From contig JAAYMG010000277.1 in assembly GCA_012521525.1 (NCBI GenBank), positions 1-7,977 on the forward strand: a stretch of 7,977 nt of DNA, given 5' to 3'. Shown in pieces: positions 6,297-7,977 of the stretch. Within the stretch, counting starts at the first letter, position 1. Each line of letters begins with the position of its first letter. The notes beneath the pieces were generated by a model. The model ran no database searches. It was not told where the DNA came from and was given only the letters and a program-made list of their open reading frames with translations. The position numbers were made by a program, and so were the translations under genes. The DNA is from Clostridiales bacterium (GTDB lineage: Bacteria; Bacillota; Clostridia; Oscillospirales; JAAYOS01).

Positions 6297-6854
6297 TTAT
6301 AATAAATGCTCGTTATTCAAGAGCTCTTGCTCGCACTGATCTATGTGATCTTTGATCCACTGCAGCACCTCGGGCTCGTTGAGAGGCACTCCCTGAAGGA
6401 TTTGAGATATCTCCTGCGTATCGAACTCAAACGATGCGTTTTCTGTGACTTCCCTGTAGCGGATCCTCACATCCGGGTTCCCCTGTATCAGCGTCACTAT
6501 CGTCTCGGACATGCTCCCCAGGGGAGGCCTGTCGATGTGCGTGAATCCAAACGAAGCCTTCACACGTGTCCCTTTGCCGGGCGTACTGCTGATATCAAAG
6601 CTCCCGCCTGTCATCTCGGCCGCCATCTTGAAAAGCGGAAGCCCCAGTCCGACACTCCTTGTCTTTCGGGTCGTAAAGAAGGGGTCGGTCACTTTGCTCA
6701 GCAAATCCCGGTCCATTCCGCAACCGTCGTCTTCCACCTCGATCTCAAGCAAATCCTTGCCCGGAAGCCTGCGTATCTCGATCGAAATGACCTTCGCGCC
6801 TGCGCGCAGCGAATTCTGCGCTATATCCAGAACGTGCAGCGACAAGTCTTCCAT
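6297..6854 (-). CDS. Stand-alone HATPase_c (histidine kinase-like) ATP-binding protein
   Basis: A GHKL-type ATP-binding protein of 185 residues. The N-box is in HVLDIAQNSLRAGA (7-20, N14), the G1 box is DDGCGM (42-47), the G2 box is GLGLPL (69-74), and GKGTRVKASF (93-102) resembles the end of the ATP-lid region. There is no dimerisation/phosphoacceptor His domain, sensor domain or membrane segment, so it is not a complete sensor kinase. Residues from about 105 to 185 form an extra C-terminal region I do not recognise. It may act like an anti-sigma-type kinase or as an ATP-dependent assembly or regulatory partner of the hydrogenase; this is inference. Its ATG overlaps the hydC1 TGA (TGATG), and it has no good ribosome binding site, so translation is probably coupled to hydC1. 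I recall similar genes at this place in other clostridial hydrogenase operons. Confidence 0.9.
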   Translation of the reverse strand: MEDLSLHVLDIAQNSLRAGAKVISIEIRRLPGKDLLEIEVEDDGCGMDRDLLSKVTDPFFTTRKTRSVGLGLPLFKMAAEMTGGSFDISSTPGKGTRVKASFGFTHIDRPPLGSMSETIVTLIQGNPDVRIRYREVTENASFEFDTQEISQILQGVPLNEPEVLQWIKDHIDQCEQELLNNEHLL

Positions 6855-7366
6855 CAGTTTTCTTTTGCCTTATCAAGGTACCCCTTTATTATGTGCTCGG
6901 CCTGTGCGATGTCGAGTCTTCCGTAAACGTTTTCATTGATCGTGAGCACCGGCGCAAGTCCGCATGCCCCTATGCACCTTGTGGCGTCGATTGAAAACAG
7001 TCCGTCATCGGTTATCGAACCTGCTTCACAGCCGACCATTTCGCAGATCTTGTCAAGGATGTCTCCCGCTCCCTTGACATAGCAGGCAGTGCCGAGGCAG
7101 ACAGATATCTGGTACTTTCCTTTCGGATTCAGGGTAAACTGAGCGTAAAACGAAGCAATACCGTAGATCTCACTCAGCGGCACGCCCGTCATTTCGGCGA
7201 TGATGATCTGGACTTCCTCTGGAAGGTACCCGTATATTTCCTGAGCTTTCTGGAGGATCGGCATCACGGCTCCCTTGTCGTCGCCCATCGAGCGGATAAA
7301 GTCGACAAGCTCCTTTTCCTGCTCCTTCGTGCCCCTGAAAGGTACCTTCGTCTTAAGATTGGGCAT
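6854..7366 (-). CDS. hydC: HydC1: NuoE-like [2Fe-2S] subunit
   Basis: NuoE/24-kDa-type subunit (HndA/HydC, 170 residues) and first gene of the hydrogenase operon. It would form the NAD(P)H dehydrogenase module with HydB1. An N-terminal helical region (about 10-75, with IYGYLPEEVQIIIAEM) precedes a thioredoxin-like domain whose [2Fe-2S] ligands are C90 and C95 in CLGTACYVKGAG and C131 and C135 in RCIGACGLAP. Length and layout match the family. ATG at 7366 follows AGGAGGT at 7376-7382 with a 9-nt spacer. It sits about 55 nt downstream of the predicted transcription start, and its stop overlaps the ATG of the ATPase gene. The upstream Rex operator suggests control by the NADH/NAD+ ratio. Confidence 0.95.
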   Translation of the reverse strand: MPNLKTKVPFRGTKEQEKELVDFIRSMGDDKGAVMPILQKAQEIYGYLPEEVQIIIAEMTGVPLSEIYGIASFYAQFTLNPKGKYQISVCLGTACYVKGAGDILDKICEMVGCEAGSITDDGLFSIDATRCIGACGLAPVLTINENVYGRLDIAQAEHIIKGYLDKAKEN

Positions 7367-7375
7367 TATTTATTT

Positions 7376-7382
7376 ACCTCCT
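7376..7382 (-). promoter_or_regulatory. Ribosome binding site of hydC1
   Basis: The minus strand reads AGGAGGT, a near-complete Shine-Dalgarno sequence, with a 9-nt spacer to the ATG at 7366. It supports that start. Confidence 0.85.
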
Positions 7383-7427
7383 AAACGGCATGTAATGTTT
7401 GTGAAAAAAAATACATACTTCCTGAAA

Positions 7428-7456
7428 AGTATAACATAAATATGGCTATTTTGAAA
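7428..7456 (-). promoter_or_regulatory. Extended -10 promoter of the hydrogenase operon
   Basis: The minus strand carries TGTTATACT at 7428-7436, a TGn extension plus a TATACT -10 hexamer. Exactly 17 nt upstream is a poor -35, TTTCAA (7451-7456), matching TTGACA at 3 of 6 positions. An extended -10 commonly compensates for a weak -35. Transcription would start near 7421, leaving a leader of about 55 nt. An exact TATAAT also occurs at 7472-7477 but has no recognisable -35; it could be a second start immediately upstream of the Rex site. Confidence 0.6.
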
Positions 7457-7472
7457 GTTAAAATATTAACAA
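7455..7472. promoter_or_regulatory. Rex operator (NADH-sensing redox repressor site)
   Basis: The plus-strand 18-mer AAGTTAAAATATTAACAA matches 12 of the 14 specified positions of the clostridial Rex consensus TTGTTAANNNNTTAACAA; only the two outermost bases of one arm differ. It overlaps the -35 hexamer of the hydC1 promoter by 2 bp and abuts the alternative TATAAT, so bound Rex could block either promoter. Rex leaves DNA when NADH rises, which fits an operon that disposes of NADH electrons as H2. The regulator gene is not in the window. Confidence 0.75.
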
Positions 7473-7515
7473 TTATACGGTCGGATATTGCTGAAATCCT
7501 GTATTACTCGACAAA

Positions 7516-7977
7516 TTATAGACGACCACTAAACCTGTAGGACAGTCCCCCATTTCGAAAGGCCTCAATAACTGCTTTTGCTGAGGGTCTTTGCAGTTCG
7601 ATGCAGAATTCGGCATCCCTGATCGAATACAGGTCGTGGGCGTCTGAGTTGACATAATACTGCATCCCCTCCAGTTCGGGATGCTTGTCCAAAAGGGACG
7701 GGACGTTGCAATTTCCGGTTATTTCAACGGTCCGAAAGCCAAGTGAAGGGTCCAGGAAACCCAGGTTTGACAATACCGAAAATGAGTCCCTGTCAATATG
7801 TGCAGGTATCGCAACGCCCCCAACATCGTCAAGGATCCTGGGGACGTCCGTTATGCTTATATCCGTGGCATTCAGCAAAAGGCGCTTTTCATACCCGACT
7901 ATCGTGTCGTCATGGTCCATCAGGACCTGTTCGCCGAAGATTCCGGGAAGGTTTTCAATGTCGGGCAGCCTGTCAAA
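7516..7977 (-). CDS. PHP-domain phosphoesterase-like protein (5' end outside window)
   Basis: The last 153 residues of a PHP-family protein; the frame is open to the right edge, so the real start is beyond 7977. An internal ATG at 7920 is not a convincing start because open codons with similar content precede it. Two family motifs are visible: AIPAHIDRD, a metal-binding His motif, and NSDAHDL, the typical SDAH motif near the C-terminus. Other His and Asp ligands would be upstream, off-window. PHP proteins are metal-dependent phosphoesterases, or domains of DNA polymerases. The visible length and C-terminus fit a small single-domain protein of the TrpH or histidinol-phosphatase-like type; the substrate is unknown. 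It ends 149 nt before hydC1 on the same strand. I see no intrinsic terminator after it, so read-through into the hydrogenase operon is possible. Confidence in the family is good, in the function low. Confidence 0.85.
   Translation of the reverse strand, partial: FDRLPDIENLPGIFGEQVLMDHDDTIVGYEKRLLLNATDISITDVPRILDDVGGVAIPAHIDRDSFSVLSNLGFLDPSLGFRTVEITGNCNVPSLLDKHPELEGMQYYVNSDAHDLYSIRDAEFCIELQRPSAKAVIEAFRNGGLSYRFSGRL

Noticed and set aside
7480..7515. Possible intrinsic terminator after the PHP gene.
   Set aside because: Only a stem of about 4 bp (GGAT with ATCC) is found, and no T-run follows it.
1..7977. CRISPR arrays, tRNA or rRNA genes, insertion sequences and prophage genes.
   Set aside because: Coding sequence fills nearly the whole window, the largest gap is 236 nt, and no spaced repeat array, cloverleaf, transposase or terminal inverted repeat was recognised.

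Overview
The window looks like chromosomal DNA from an anaerobic, fermentative Firmicute, most likely class Clostridia. Supporting signs are an oxygen-sensitive [FeFe] hydrogenase cluster of the NAD(P)H-linked, potentially electron-bifurcating type, strong AGGAGG-like ribosome binding sites, a clostridial-type Rex operator, and frequent AGG and ATA codons despite a moderate GC content. Every gene I can support lies on the minus strand, so the operons read from right to left.

Right edge (7516-7977): the C-terminal part of a PHP-domain phosphoesterase-like gene. Positions 7367-7515 are a 149-nt AT-rich control region with an extended -10 promoter and a near-perfect Rex operator overlapping the -35 side. 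From there runs a five-gene hydrogenase operon: hydC1 (NuoE-like, 6854-7366), a stand-alone HATPase_c protein whose start overlaps the hydC1 stop (6297-6854), a small [2Fe-2S]-fold protein resembling HndB (5871-6242), hydB1 (NuoF-like, 4054-5850) and hydA (2268-4034). Junctions are tight (overlap, 54, 20 and 19 nt), consistent with one transcript. HydC and HydB form the NAD(P)H/FMN module and HydA carries the H-cluster. Together they would exchange electrons between NAD(P)H, ferredoxin and H2, with Rex derepressing the operon when NADH is high.

Positions 2032-2267 are a 236-nt spacer. It holds a strong hairpin directly after the hydA stop, a 14-nt tandem repeat of the hairpin arm, and a candidate second promoter overlapped by a weaker Rex-like palindrome. 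After it a second NuoE/NuoF pair begins: hydC2 (1504-2031, GTG start preferred) and hydB2 (1-1481, running off the left edge after 493 codons). The catalytic partner of this second module is outside the window and could be another HydA, a formate dehydrogenase or something else.

I do not see a wholly new system. The points most worth a second look are the tandem arrangement of two HydBC modules with Rex-type operators, the TSCSPGW variant of the HydA H-cluster motif, a Cys in the FMN loop of HydB2, the kinase-like ATPase embedded in the operon, and the repeat-hairpin structure between the two operons.
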